Shown here piece after piece: positions 21,301 to 28,983 of a DNA stretch of 64,000 nt; position 1 is the first letter of the stretch; each line of letters opens with the position of its first letter. Below the pieces are notes generated by a model. It ran no database searches, had not been told where the DNA came from, and saw nothing but the letters and a program-made list of their open reading frames with translations. The DNA is from Lentisphaeria bacterium (GTDB taxonomy: Bacteria > Verrucomicrobiota > Lentisphaeria > Victivallales > Victivallaceae): the NCBI GenBank assembly GCA_022009855.1, contig CP091727.1, positions 682,001-746,000 on the forward strand, in the 5' to 3' direction. The position numbers were made by a program, and so were the translations under genes.

Positions 21301-21393
21301 GCCGACAACGACGGCGAAGGCAGGGAGAGCCTGACCTGTCTCTCAGCAGACTTCTGGGATGCCGCTCAGGCATTCCCGGTTCACAAACAGTAA
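18362..21393 (+). CDS. Secreted glycoside hydrolase (clan GH-A type) with C-terminal CBM-like domain (frameshifted)
   Basis: A signal peptide (MKFLLLLLALSSFPWSAFC) follows an AGGAGGG ribosome site. Residues ~40-300 look like an N-terminal beta-sandwich. A TIM barrel follows with the acid/base motif HYIEIWNEPDLL and the likely nucleophile Glu in FYATETAVSA, as in clan GH-A families such as GH39/GH42-like enzymes. After the barrel come beta-rich domains. A G6 run near 20928 shifts the frame, and the last ~150 residues (VEVRDDVYCQPF, NGYWELGMAKAE, HYSLEIPMKSIGL) resemble a family-9-type carbohydrate-binding module. Predicted role: extracellular or periplasmic polysaccharide cleavage. It forms an operon with the pseudopilin upstream. 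Confidence 0.75.
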
Positions 21394-21427
21394 CTCGCCT
21401 CTCTTTATGCTTCTGCCGGGAGATGAA

Positions 21428-21459
21428 ACACCCGGCGGAAGTTGCTCCCCGCCGGGTGT
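21428..21459. terminator. Bidirectional terminator between GH and flotillin genes
   Basis: A perfect 11-bp stem ACACCCGGCGG / CCGCCGGGTGT with a 10-base loop lies between the convergent stops at 21393 and 21476. It is well placed to end both transcripts, although T tracts are short. Confidence 0.65.
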
Positions 21460-21475
21460 TGATGTGCCGGATTCC

Positions 21476-23056
21476 TTACGCTTTCGGCGGCTCCGGCGCG
21501 GCGGAGTCCTGACGGTCGCTTTTCACCTTGCCGAGATAGTCCGGCAGGTCCAGCCCCGCCATTCCCGCCACGTCGTGCAGCGGCGGCAGACTCTGTATCA
21601 TGCCGGAGAGAAAGTTCGCCGTCGTGGTCTTCCCGTCCGCACTCTTGCTGCCGCCGTCCCAGACAGTGACCTTGTCGATCTTGATTCCCTTGATTGCTTC
21701 GGCCTGCAGCGCAACGATGTCCTGCAGTTTTTCGATCAGCAGCATCTTCGAAGCGGCGTTGGCATCGTTGTCGCAGGCGGCGATGATCTGCTTGTAGCCT
21801 TCGCCCTTCGCCTTCAGAATTTCGTAGTTGCCCCGCGCTTCGGCTTCCAGTTTGGCGTAGATCGCGTCGGCCACACCCTTTGCCTCGCGGCGGGTCTTCT
21901 CCGCCTCGGCGTCCGCGGCGATTTCGATCTGCTCCTTGCTGATCTCCGCCGGAACGATCACCTCCGCCTTCTGGCGCTCCTCCTCCAACCGGGCGCGGGA
22001 GATCTGCGCATCGGCTTCCGCTTCATACTTCGCCTTCTCAATCTGGGCGGCGGCAATCTGACGCGCCGCTTCCGCGCGGCGGTAGGCCTCGGCCTCCTGT
22101 TCCGCCCGGGTCGCATTCGACTGGGCAATCTCAATCGCCGAAATGTTTTCCCCTGCGTCGCGGCGGAGTCCGCCTGCTTGACCGCGATACGGCGATCGCG
22201 TTCGGCTCCGGCTTCCCCCGCGGCCGCTTCCGCTTCGGCCTGTTTCACCGCGATGCGCTGGTCGCGTTCGGCTCCGGCTTCGCCGACGGCGGCGGCGGCT
22301 TCGGCCTGTTTCACCGCAATGCGCCGCTCCCGCTCGGCGTCGGCTTCGCCCGCGGCCGCCTCCGCTTCCGCTTTCGAAACGGCAATGCGTTCGAGTTTGT
22401 GCGCCTCGGCCGCACCGATGCTTCCCTTTGCGGGTCTCTTCGGCCACGTCGATCTTCGCCTTGTTGATCGCCCCGGCGGCGGCACGCTGCCCGATCGCCT
22501 TGATGTAGCCGGATTCATCGGTGATGTCGGTGATGTTGACGTTGAGCAGTTCCAGACCGAGCTTCTTGAGCTCTTCGGCCACGTTCGCTTCAACGGCGCG
22601 CAGGAAGGTTTCGCGGTCAGCGTTGATCTCTTCGATCATCATCGAGGCGATCACCAGGCGGAGCTGACCGAAGATGATGTCCTTGGCCAGTTCGGCGATC
22701 GCTTCCGGCGTCTGCCCGAAGAGGCGCTCCGCCGCGTTGCCCATGATTTCCGGACTGGTGCTGACGCCGACGGTGAAGACCGACGGAACGTTGATGCGGA
22801 TGTTCTGTTTGCAGAGAGCGTTGTCCAGGTTAACCGCGATCTGCAGCGGCCGCAGTGAGATGTAACCGTAGTCCTGAAACACCGGCCAGACGAATTTCGC
22901 ACCGCCGTGGATGCAGAGGGCAGCCTTGGTGCCGTGGGTTTTGCCGAAGATGACCATGATCCTGTCAGACGGGCACTTGCGGTACCAGGTGACCAGCGAA
23001 ATGAAGATCATCAAAAGGACAAATGCGGCCAGTGCGGCCAGTACGACAGTTCCCAT
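21476..23056 (-). CDS. Flotillin-like SPFH-domain membrane protein (two compensating frameshifts)
   Basis: The start MGTVVLAALAAF at 23056 follows AAAGGAGA. One N-terminal membrane segment (residues ~1-22) precedes an SPFH/band-7 domain (KCPSDRIMVIFGK, VPSVFTVGVSTSPEIM, ERLFGQTPEAIAELAKDIIFGQLRLVIASM). A long Ala/Glu-rich coiled coil follows (AAQIEKAKYEAEADAQI, GEGYKQIIAACDNDANAASKML), as in flotillins FloT/YuaG. Between ~22440 and ~22150 the ORF reads Arg/Gly-rich nonsense; the adjacent frame gives the expected EAEAAAGEAGAERDRRIAVK repeats. Two opposite indels are therefore present. The NfeD-like gene upstream is the known partner of flotillins. Role: membrane microdomain scaffold. Confidence 0.88.
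   Translation of the reverse strand: MGTVVLAALAAFVLLMIFISLVTWYRKCPSDRIMVIFGKTHGTKAALCIHGGAKFVWPVFQDYGYISLRPLQIAVNLDNALCKQNIRINVPSVFTVGVSTSPEIMGNAAERLFGQTPEAIAELAKDIIFGQLRLVIASMMIEEINADRETFLRAVEANVAEELKKLGLELLNVNITDITDESGYIKAIGQRAAAGAINKAKIDVAEETRKGKHRCGRGAQTRTHCRFESGSGGGRGRSRRRAGAAHCGETGRSRRRRRRSRSRTRPAHRGETGRSGSGRGGSRSRTRSPYRGQAGGLRRDAGENISAIEIAQSNATRAEQEAEAYRRAEAARQIAAAQIEKAKYEAEADAQISRARLEEERQKAEVIVPAEISKEQIEIAADAEAEKTRREAKGVADAIYAKLEAEARGNYEILKAKGEGYKQIIAACDNDANAASKMLLIEKLQDIVALQAEAIKGIKIDKVTVWDGGSKSADGKTTTANFLSGMIQSLPPLHDVAGMAGLDLPDYLGKVKSDRQDSAAPEPPKA
22160..22400 (-). repeat. 66-bp tandem repeats in the flotillin coiled coil
   Basis: Nearly four units of 66 bp encode a 22-residue repeat of the form AEAxAAxGEAxAERDxRIAVKQ. 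Units differ by scattered substitutions but keep the period, so this is coding repeat expansion and not a CRISPR array. Confidence 0.8.
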
Positions 23057-23100
23057 TCTTTCGAAGTCTCCTTTGGGGTTGGATGGTTTACGGGAAAATT

Positions 23101-23691
23101 TCAATTCTCGTTGCGGCGGACGAGAAACACCTCGCCGCCGAGGTCGCTTTCAATCACCACATCGCAGCCGGTGGCGATCTCCTCGTCGGCGCGCGCCTTG
23201 ACCTGCCGGGTGCAGTTCTCCAGCAGGACGGTGACCATTCCGCCAGGCTGCCGCCCGGCGGGAATGGTGAGGTAGACCGTGCCTCGTCTGCCGAGGAAAT
23301 CGGCGCTGCGGAGGTTGCCCGACTGCTGCAGTTTCAGCAGCAGCGAAATCACCAGTGCGGTGAGGAACATCATCAACAGTCCGCAGCCGAACGCAATTGC
23401 AAGCCCGCCCCAGCCGAGGTGACCGAAGAAGAAGCCGCCCCAGCCGAAAAAGGTCAAAAACGCAACGATGCTTTTAAGCGAAAAGAAGTTCAGCCCCTCA
23501 ATGTCGGCGATGTCGTGCGCCTCCGGCTGGAAGTCGTCCGGAATACCTCCCGCACCGACGTCCGCCTCTCCGCCGTGGAGTCCGATGACAGTCAGAGCGA
23601 ACAGTACGGCAAAAATCACCGATCCGAAGACAGCAATGAAGAGATAGATCTTCTGGCTGTTGGCGAGAAATTCCCCGGCGGATTCCATCAT
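23101..23691 (-). CDS. NfeD-like membrane protein
   Basis: An intact protein of ~196 residues. The start used is ATG 23691 (MMESAGEF), which follows a G6AC ribosome-like stretch; ATG 23718 is possible. Membrane segments are seen at IYLFIAVFGSVIFAVLFALTV and across SIVAFLTFFGWGGFFFGHLG and LAIAFGCGLLMMFLTALVIS. The C-terminal ~60 residues (LGRRGTVYLTIPAGRQPGGM … GCDVVIESDLGGEVFLV) form the OB-fold typical of NfeD. NfeD proteins pair with flotillin/SPFH proteins, and the flotillin gene follows at once on the same strand. Confidence 0.85.
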   Translation of the reverse strand: MMESAGEFLANSQKIYLFIAVFGSVIFAVLFALTVIGLHGGEADVGAGGIPDDFQPEAHDIADIEGLNFFSLKSIVAFLTFFGWGGFFFGHLGWGGLAIAFGCGLLMMFLTALVISLLLKLQQSGNLRSADFLGRRGTVYLTIPAGRQPGGMVTVLLENCTRQVKARADEEIATGCDVVIESDLGGEVFLVRRNEN

Positions 23692-23790
23692 GTGTCCGTC
23701 CCCCCCGTTTTCTGGCATTGAAAAACAAATTCCGTTTCCGCGTTTAGCATATCATACATGAGCCGGATTTCAACCGGGAAATCATCCCGG

Positions 23791-23812
23791 CGGGAAAAAA
23801 TCCCGTTTTTTT
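23791..23812 (+). terminator. Terminator-like hairpin in an intergenic stretch
   Basis: A short CGGGA / TCCCG stem with an A-rich loop is followed by T7. A neighbouring CCGGG…CCCGG stem (23774-23790) precedes it. No plus-strand gene is seen upstream, so its role is unclear. Confidence 0.35.
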
Positions 23813-24217
23813 ACCGCCATGCAGTCAGGATGTTTCGTTTTCCTCTCCAGTTTCGGGAAAAAACACCGTGTTTTCACCATCGGTACATTCGAATTGCACT
23901 CCTGACGCGCAACGGCAGTACGGTCGTCGCGGAAACCGGAATTCGCTGAATCAAGTGAAACACCGACTCCTCACGCCGTAACCAATCCGGTATTTTCTGC
24001 ATGCTTTTCCGGCAGGGGAATATCGCTCATGAATGCCGGATGATAACTTTCCGATTTCATGGGGAATGGCGGAGAGATCGCATTCCGAATCCGCCCGGGA
24101 ACCGGCGATACACCCTATTTTCATAATGAAAAATCATTTGACGTACTTCGCAGGAACCGGAAGAGAGAAAAGGATTCCACTTCGCCGTCCCTCCTCCTTT
24201 CCGATGCCGCGCCCCGG
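23813..24217. other. Gene-free interval
   Basis: About 400 bases between the NfeD gene and the small exported protein gene. Only short ORFs without ribosome sites were seen. It probably holds 3' sequence of the minus-strand operon that ends at 24218. Confidence 0.35.
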
Positions 24218-24640
24218 TCATAGTTCCTCGGAAATCGATTTGATCGCCCAAACGCCTTCCTTTGAAATCAGGCTGAACTGGTATACCCGTCCGCGCGGTT
24301 CGCTCTTCACCAGAACCGAAGTGACGCCACGGCTGCTTTTCTTCAGCTTGACCGCTCCGGTGATTACTGCCGGACAGAAATTTTTTTCTGCAAACACTCC
24401 TTCCCTATACGTGGAAAGAGTAAATTCATCCGGCCTGTGAGTCATGCGCACAAGTTGATCCAGATCATGTTTTTCGATTGCTTTCAATACTTTCTCCATA
24501 AACGCCGCCTGTTCCACAGTAACCGGCACCGCCACTTGTTCGGCGAGCGCCAGCTCCTCCGCATCGCCCGGCAGAAACAGCCAGATTGCCGCGATAATCA
24601 GAAGCATCAGAATTGGAATGAGCAGTTTCATTGTTGCCAT
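24218..24640 (-). CDS. Small membrane-anchored or exported protein of unknown function (paralogue A)
   Basis: An intact 140-residue protein; the start is ATG 24640 or the better spaced ATG 24631. The N-terminal hydrophobic segment LLIPILMLLIIAAIWLFL is an uncleaved anchor or signal. A soluble domain ends SVLVKSEPRGRVYQFSLIS…WAIKSISEEL. It is clearly related to the neighbouring gene at 24657, which ends SVFVFSEPRNETYQFSLRRD…YKIRNISLTE. No known family was recognised; the fold resembles small beta-rich domains in which the last strands read out as Y-Q-F-S-L. It sits in a minus-strand run with a pseudopilin. Confidence 0.65.
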   Translation of the reverse strand: MATMKLLIPILMLLIIAAIWLFLPGDAEELALAEQVAVPVTVEQAAFMEKVLKAIEKHDLDQLVRMTHRPDEFTLSTYREGVFAEKNFCPAVITGAVKLKKSSRGVTSVLVKSEPRGRVYQFSLISKEGVWAIKSISEEL

Positions 24641-24656
24641 GTCTCCGCTTTTTTGA

Positions 24657-25099
24657 TCATTCCGTCAAAGAAATGTTTCGTATCTTATATTTCCCCTGCC
24701 GGTCTCTGCGCAGGCTGAATTGATAAGTCTCGTTTCTCGGTTCGCTGAATACGAAAACGGAAATGTTGTCGGGACGGTGAGAATGAATCAGTCTGGCGCA
24801 ACCGGTTGGCTCCGCCGGGTGAAATTCTTCGCGCAAGAAAAGTCCTTTCACGTACATTTCCTCAAAATCGCTACGATCCCACTCCAGCATGAGTGCATAG
24901 AGCTTTCCCCAGTCGCGTTTTCTTATCTCTTCCAGTGCTTTTTTACCGTTTCCAGCGGCTCTTCCGTTCCCTGTTCCACCTTCTCCATCCGCCTCAGTTC
25001 ATCAAGATAGGATGGCTTGTAAAACACCCATAACGCCAGTATGAAAAGCGCCAGAAAGCTTATTCCGTAAAACAAATAGCGGCGATTGAACTTTTCCAT
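24657..25099 (-). CDS. Small membrane-anchored protein of unknown function (paralogue B, frameshifted)
   Basis: The start MEKFNRRYLFYGISF at 25099 leads into a membrane segment (YGISFLALFILALWVFY). After LETVKK the frame shifts at an A6 run (near 24940), continuing as ALEEIRKRDWGKLYALMLEW and ending at 24657. The C-terminal domain is homologous to paralogue A (SEPRNETYQFSL against SEPRGRVYQFSL). Tandem duplication is the likely origin. Function unknown. It lies directly after the pseudopilin gene on the same strand. Confidence 0.6.
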
Positions 25100-25110
25100 G
25101 ATGCAACGAC

Positions 25111-25978
25111 CTATTCATATTCCCCGGAGTAAGATCCAGCGCTTCGAAATCCGACCGGGTCAAACAATACCAGGCATCCGTCGTCCCCAGCCAGCCGACG
25201 ACATTGCTGCGTGCAAAGCCGATGTCGTCGAATTCACCGATCCGTTCCGGAGAAACATGTCCGTCAGCCCAGGTGACGTTCGCAGTGCCGTTGTGGCGGA
25301 AGTGCTGGGTAGCCGCGTTGCTGGAAAGTCCGCCGACACCGGGTACTTCGCTTCCGTTACGCGGTTGAAGATAATAAGGATAGACTTGAAAAACCTCTTC
25401 TCCCGACGTTCTCTGCTGAATGGTATCACTGAGCATAACCGCCTTGCTGGGATTGAGAATGGCGGTGGCTCTGACTTTCGCGTAACCGGAAATACAATTT
25501 CCTCCACTCGTTCCGTTTCTGAATCCGAACATGGTGTTCATGCCGTAACCGCCCCCCCGGCAAACTCCCACAGACGAGTCTGTCGCGATTTCCGGAGTCG
25601 CCTCCCTGCGGCCCCAGCTGGGCAATCGCCATGGAGGCAACTGACGGGCAACATTTGACATTGAGGCTGTTTGCATACTGTGTAATCAGTCCTGCAGTAC
25701 GTAAATCAACCCGTTGTTGGCTCACGTTTTTTAGCTACCCAGGTTCCCCGGGCACAGCACCAGCCACCGGTACAACCGGCCATCCAGTCATCATAATCCG
25801 CACTGTAGAGTACAGCCGCGGAACCCAGTTGCTTCAAATTTCCGGTACAACTGGCTTTTTTTCCGGATTCCCGCGCTTTATTCAATGCGGGCATCAGCAT
25901 GCCGGCAAGGAGTGCAATTATTGCAATAACAATTAAGAGTTCTATCAATGTAAATCTAAATCGCGATATTCCGTTCAT
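25111..25978 (-). CDS. H-X9-DG prepilin-like secreted protein (frameshifted)
   Basis: The N-terminus MNGISRFRFTLIELLIVIAI is a prepilin leader, followed by ALLAGMLMPALNKARESGKK and two Cys. The H-X9-DG motif is present as HNGTANVTWADGH. The frame changes at a run of six T near 25730 and again at a C7 run near 25557, where SLPGGGYGMNTMFG bridges the two frames. The end is uncertain. The open frame runs to 25002, into the next gene, but a one-base shift near 25121 gives YSGEYE and a stop at 25111, which fits the downstream start better. It is exported and pseudopilin-like; function unknown. Confidence 0.75.
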
Positions 25979-26111
25979 CGTTTTCCCTTTCTGACATTAT
26001 TTCTCTTGAAAAACGCATGTCCACGGAGGGGTCTGCCGCGGACATGCGGCAGGGAGAGTGCGTTTCCGCTTTTCTCTTCCCAAGATATCCACCCAATCTG
26101 ATTGATTGCGG

Positions 26112-26451
26112 CTATTTCTTCACTGCCTGCACCGATTTGGCAGCCTTCTTCGAGCACTCGCCGCCTTTGCAGCTCTTCTCCTGCACAGCTTTCTTCGAGC
26201 ACTCGCCGCCTTTGCAGCTCTTCTTCTGCACAGCTTTCTTCGAGCACTCGCCGCCCTTGCAGCTCTTCTCCTGCACAGCCTTCTTCGAGCACTCGCCGCC
26301 CTTGCAGCTCTTCTTTGCGACCGAAACCGCCTGAGTTGTCTTTGCGACAGCCGCCGCCGTATCGTCATTGGCTCCCGCAGAAGCACATCCAATGCCGAAT
26401 GACATCATGCCTGCGGCAATCATCGCCGAAAAAGAAAGTTTTGCTCATCAT
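26112..26451 (-). CDS. Cys-rich CX4C-repeat exported protein (start frameshifted)
   Basis: The ribosome site AAGGAG precedes ATGATG at 26451. A one-base shift near 26428 joins MMSKTFFF to SAMIAAGMMSFGIGCASAGA, a lipoprotein-like signal with a lipobox Cys. The mature part contains four copies of the 15-residue repeat KKSCKGGECSKKAVQ, each with a Cys-x4-Cys pair, then KKAAKSVQAVKK. Lys/Cys-rich tandem repeats of this kind suggest metal or heme binding, which is inference. No named family was recognised. The AT-rich region upstream carries four TTAG-N6-CTAA palindromes, so regulated expression is likely. Confidence 0.7.
26146..26313 (-). repeat. 45-bp tandem repeat (CX4C units)
   Basis: Three full units and most of a fourth, 45 bp each (starts at 26146, 26191, 26236, 26281). 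Differences are a few silent or conservative changes. Each unit encodes SCKGGECSKKAVQ[EK]K. Confidence 0.9.
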
Positions 26452-26533
26452 CCTTTTTTCTCCTTAGTTTTGTTTCTCAATTAACATTAATTCAATTCCA
26501 ACTGTAACTGTCTAATGCCACCTCCCTTCTAAT

Positions 26534-26553
26534 TAATTAGACTAGACTAATTA
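26534..26553. promoter_or_regulatory. TTAG-N6-CTAA operator-like site 1
   Basis: TAATTAGACTAGACTAATTA: a 7-bp inverted repeat (TAATTAG/CTAATTA) around a 6-base core. It lies ~85 bases upstream of the CX4C-repeat gene start (minus strand). Confidence 0.55.
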
Positions 26554-26658
26554 TCTTTCCGGCCATCATCTCCGGGAGAAAATACAGCCGGGATATTCAA
26601 TTACAAACAGGTGCCGATACCCTACAGTACTCGGGCATTGTCATGCGGTTATCAATAA

Positions 26659-26672
26659 TTAGTCTTGTCTAA
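26659..26672. promoter_or_regulatory. TTAG-N6-CTAA operator-like site 2
   Basis: TTAGTCTTGTCTAA, flanked by A on the left and TT on the right to give ATTAG…CTAATT. The core (TCTTGT) resembles that of site 1. Confidence 0.55.
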
Positions 26673-26762
26673 TTTTTTAATAATATACCTGTTTGCAAAG
26701 AAAATTCAAATTTAAAAACATTCAAATTTAAAAAAAAATAAAAATAATGCCATTCAAGAAGC

Positions 26763-26888
26763 CGACAATGCAACCAGATTCCAGACACTTACCAACAAGC
26801 TCGACAGAATCGATGCGAATTCAGATTATGAACAGAATCTCGACGCGACAGCATGTAAAAAAGGAAATTTTGCAAGAATCATTAGATG
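26763..26888 (+). pseudogene. Possible remnant of a small coding sequence
   Basis: One frame reads EADNATRFQTLTNKLDRIDA and then NSDYEQNLDATACKKG to a stop at 26888, with protein-like composition inside an AT-rich non-coding region. There is no start codon or ribosome site in frame. I do not recognise a family. Two ATTCAAATTTAAAAA direct repeats lie just upstream. Confidence 0.2.
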
Positions 26889-26895
26889 AAACTAA
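26882..26895. promoter_or_regulatory. TTAG-N6-CTAA operator-like site 3
   Basis: TTAGATGAAACTAA with flanking A and TT. Same half-sites and spacing as the other three sites, different core. Confidence 0.45.
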
Positions 26896-26972
26896 TTTTT
26901 TGCTTGAAAAACGGTTCCCAGCCTGATATATTATATGAAAAACAGCAGGACTGTTTTTTTTTACCAGAGAAG

Positions 26973-26986
26973 TTAGTAATGACTAA
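26973..26986. promoter_or_regulatory. TTAG-N6-CTAA operator-like site 4
   Basis: TTAGTAATGACTAA followed by TTT. It is the copy nearest to the plus-strand genes (80 bases before 27066). Confidence 0.45.
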
Positions 26987-27065
26987 TTTTAGATTCAGAC
27001 GGTGCAAATGCTCTTCAAAGAGATAACGACCGGAAAAGAGAGGGAAGAACCGCAGCAAACACACG

Positions 27066-28475
27066 TTGATCAAGAAAAACAAATTCTCCGGAATCGCAAA
27101 AATAAAAAAAACGACAACAACCCTGAACGATGAAAATGAACGAGCAAAGACTCAGCAAGAACGTTTCGCCGGCACCTTGCCGGACGCAGGGGGTGCGGGG
27201 GCGGCGGACACGCTCCCCGGCTCCCACCGGCCCGCCACCGCCACCTCCGCCCGGAGCTTCCACAGGCCGAAAAGAGAGGGGCGCGGGGAGAGAAAGCGGC
27301 GCAAGGCGACGCGTCTCCCCCGTACCGCCCGCACCACATCCTCCCCGGCAGTCAAACACCCCCGCGCAAGCTGGAACAAGCTCGGCACCCGGCGAAGGGG
27401 AGCGGAAATGCGAAGGGTCTTTCCGCAAAAAGCGGGAAGAGCCGTTCGGATTTCCGCGGCTCTCTTCCCACCGGTCCGCACCCGACCTCGAGCCTGGTCT
27501 GACCGCCGACCTGAACCCGGCACCGGCACCCTGCCGGACGCAGGGGTGCGGGGGGCGGCGGACACGCCACCCGCTTCCCACCGGCCTGCACTCTGCGCTT
27601 TCTCCCACCGGTCCGCCTCAGCCACGGCCCGATACCGGAGTTTTACCCTTATCGAACTCCTCGTAGTAATCGCGATCATCGCCATTCTCGCCGCCATGCT
27701 GCTGCCGGCTCTCAACAAGGCGCGGGAGCGGGGAATCGCCACCAGCTGCACCAACAACATGAAGCAGGTGAGCTCGGCGGACTCCCTCTATCAGAACGAC
27801 TACGAATATTTCTGCCCGACGATCTACTACATGGGCGCGACGGGAGGCCACAAGGCGTGGATGGCCGCCTGCAATAAGCCGACCAAAGACTTCGACTACA
27901 CCGGCGAAGGGTATCTCACCCCCTACCTGCCGAAACCGGGGGAAGACGCATCGATGGCCTCGATTGTGACGAAAAGCGTTGTCTTCTGCCCGCACCCGTG
28001 GGTTTCGGCGTTCTACAGCAGCGATGAATACTCCATAAAGAATGCGGCCGGAAGCGGCATCGGCATCGCGCCTTACCTGCATGGCTGGGAGGCTTTTGCT
28101 ACCGCAAGCAAACCTGACACCAGGAACAAATACCGCCTGACCAAGCCGGGCACGATCAAGACACCATCCCGCGGTGTTTCGTTCGCTGATCAGGGAGGAA
28201 AAAAGAGCGACACCTCCGGCGGTGGCTCTCACGGACTGGGTTCGGAGATGGACTTCAGCCATTCGGTCGATTCAGAGAAGACAATGTTCCGCCACATGGG
28301 CCGGGCCAATGTGATCTGGGCGGATGGGCATGTAAGTTCCGAGCGGAGCGGCTACCTCTCGATTCCGGCGCTCTACATCGGCGGACTGGGTGCCGACGCC
28401 GACGACGAGGAATTATACGCCCCCAATACCAAATGGGAGATTCTGGGGATCAATCAACCGCAGGCCAACCCCTGA
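27066..28475 (+). CDS. H-X9-DG prepilin-like protein with unusual Arg/Pro-rich N-terminal extension
   Basis: The pseudopilin core begins RYRSFTLIELLVVIAIIAIL near 27640 and continues AAMLLPALNKARERGIATSC. The H-X9-DG motif is HMGRANVIWADGH. It ends at 28475 without a frameshift. Upstream the same frame stays open for ~190 residues of Arg/Pro/Ala-rich sequence with an in-frame repeat (GTLPDAG..GAADT.P.SHRPA, twice, 354 bp apart). A leader this long is not compatible with ordinary prepilin processing. The true start may be nearer the core, with the extension being an inserted repeat element that happens to lack stops. It precedes the hmu-like operon by 21 bases. Confidence 0.7.
   Translation: MIKKNKFSGIAKIKKTTTTLNDENERAKTQQERFAGTLPDAGGAGAADTLPGSHRPATATSARSFHRPKREGRGERKRRKATRLPRTARTTSSPAVKHPRASWNKLGTRRRGAEMRRVFPQKAGRAVRISAALFPPVRTRPRAWSDRRPEPGTGTLPDAGVRGAADTPPASHRPALCAFSHRSASATARYRSFTLIELLVVIAIIAILAAMLLPALNKARERGIATSCTNNMKQVSSADSLYQNDYEYFCPTIYYMGATGGHKAWMAACNKPTKDFDYTGEGYLTPYLPKPGEDASMASIVTKSVVFCPHPWVSAFYSSDEYSIKNAAGSGIGIAPYLHGWEAFATASKPDTRNKYRLTKPGTIKTPSRGVSFADQGGKKSDTSGGGSHGLGSEMDFSHSVDSEKTMFRHMGRANVIWADGHVSSERSGYLSIPALYIGGLGADADDEELYAPNTKWEILGINQPQANP
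27171..27617. repeat. Mosaic GC-rich repeat element before the pseudopilin core
   Basis: Two ~62-bp near-identical copies start at 27171 and 27525 (GGCACC[TC]TGCCGGACGCAGG…). A 16-bp motif YTCCCACCGGYCYGCM occurs at 27221, 27465, 27575 and 27602. A hairpin GGGAAGAGCCG / CGGCTCTCTTCCC lies at 27434-27469. The segment lacks stops in most frames on both strands. Confidence 0.6.
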
Positions 28476-28496
28476 GCCGGAGAAGGAGCAAATCTC

Positions 28497-28976
28497 ATGA
28501 GAAAGAAAATTCTGATTTCCGCCCTGCTCATATGCGGGCTGTCGATGAGCGTGTTCGCCGTCTTCGGCAGACGCGCCCCGGAACCCAACCCGGTGAAGGA
28601 TTTCCCGGTGAAACAGGAGTTGGAGCAGCGTCTCCAGGCCTGCGTCGCCTACACGCTTGAACCGCGCCGAAGCCGGAGTGAAACCCAGCTGCAGAAACTC
28701 TTCGGCATGGACCGGGAGGCGCGCGAAATCGCCCGGGAAACCGAAGGATGTGATCCGGTCGAACAGGCGATGAACATCCTGCGGAAACACGGGGCGGCGC
28801 TCGCGAAAGAAAAGTGGAGCTTCCGCGAAAGCGGCCGCCCGGGGCTCGGCGTCTACCGCGCGGTGGCGAAGGGCGACGGAGCGACACGGCCCGACATCGA
28901 ATTCCGAATCCGGATGAATGCGGGAGGCTGCCGGTTGCTGGCGGTTACTGAACTCCCCGCTCAGGAAATGAAATAG
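28497..28976 (+). CDS. Small exported protein of unknown function at head of hmu-like operon
   Basis: An intact 159-residue protein with a signal peptide (MRKKILISALLICGLSMSVFA). The mature part is helical and charged (EQRLQACVAYTLEPRRSRSE, GMDREAREIARETEGCDPVE) with two Cys, and ends in a short beta-rich tail. GAGAAGGAG precedes the ATG. No family was recognised. It lies between the pseudopilin and the FMN-binding gene, 7 bases before the latter, so it is probably a periplasmic component of the same system. Confidence 0.6.
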   Translation: MRKKILISALLICGLSMSVFAVFGRRAPEPNPVKDFPVKQELEQRLQACVAYTLEPRRSRSETQLQKLFGMDREAREIARETEGCDPVEQAMNILRKHGAALAKEKWSFRESGRPGLGVYRAVAKGDGATRPDIEFRIRMNAGGCRLLAVTELPAQEMK

Positions 28977-28983
28977 ATCCATC

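Noticed and set aside
22160..22400. 66-bp repeats resembling a CRISPR or satellite array
   Set aside because: They encode the heptad-like coiled coil of the flotillin and have no spacers.
26146..26313. Regular 45-bp repeats resembling a CRISPR array
   Set aside because: Units are contiguous with no unique spacers, and they encode an in-frame 15-residue repeat.
27130..27760. Several long overlapping ORFs on both strands as real genes
   Set aside because: The region is GC-rich and repeat-filled, so stops are rare in many frames. None has a ribosome site or recognisable domain apart from the pseudopilin frame.
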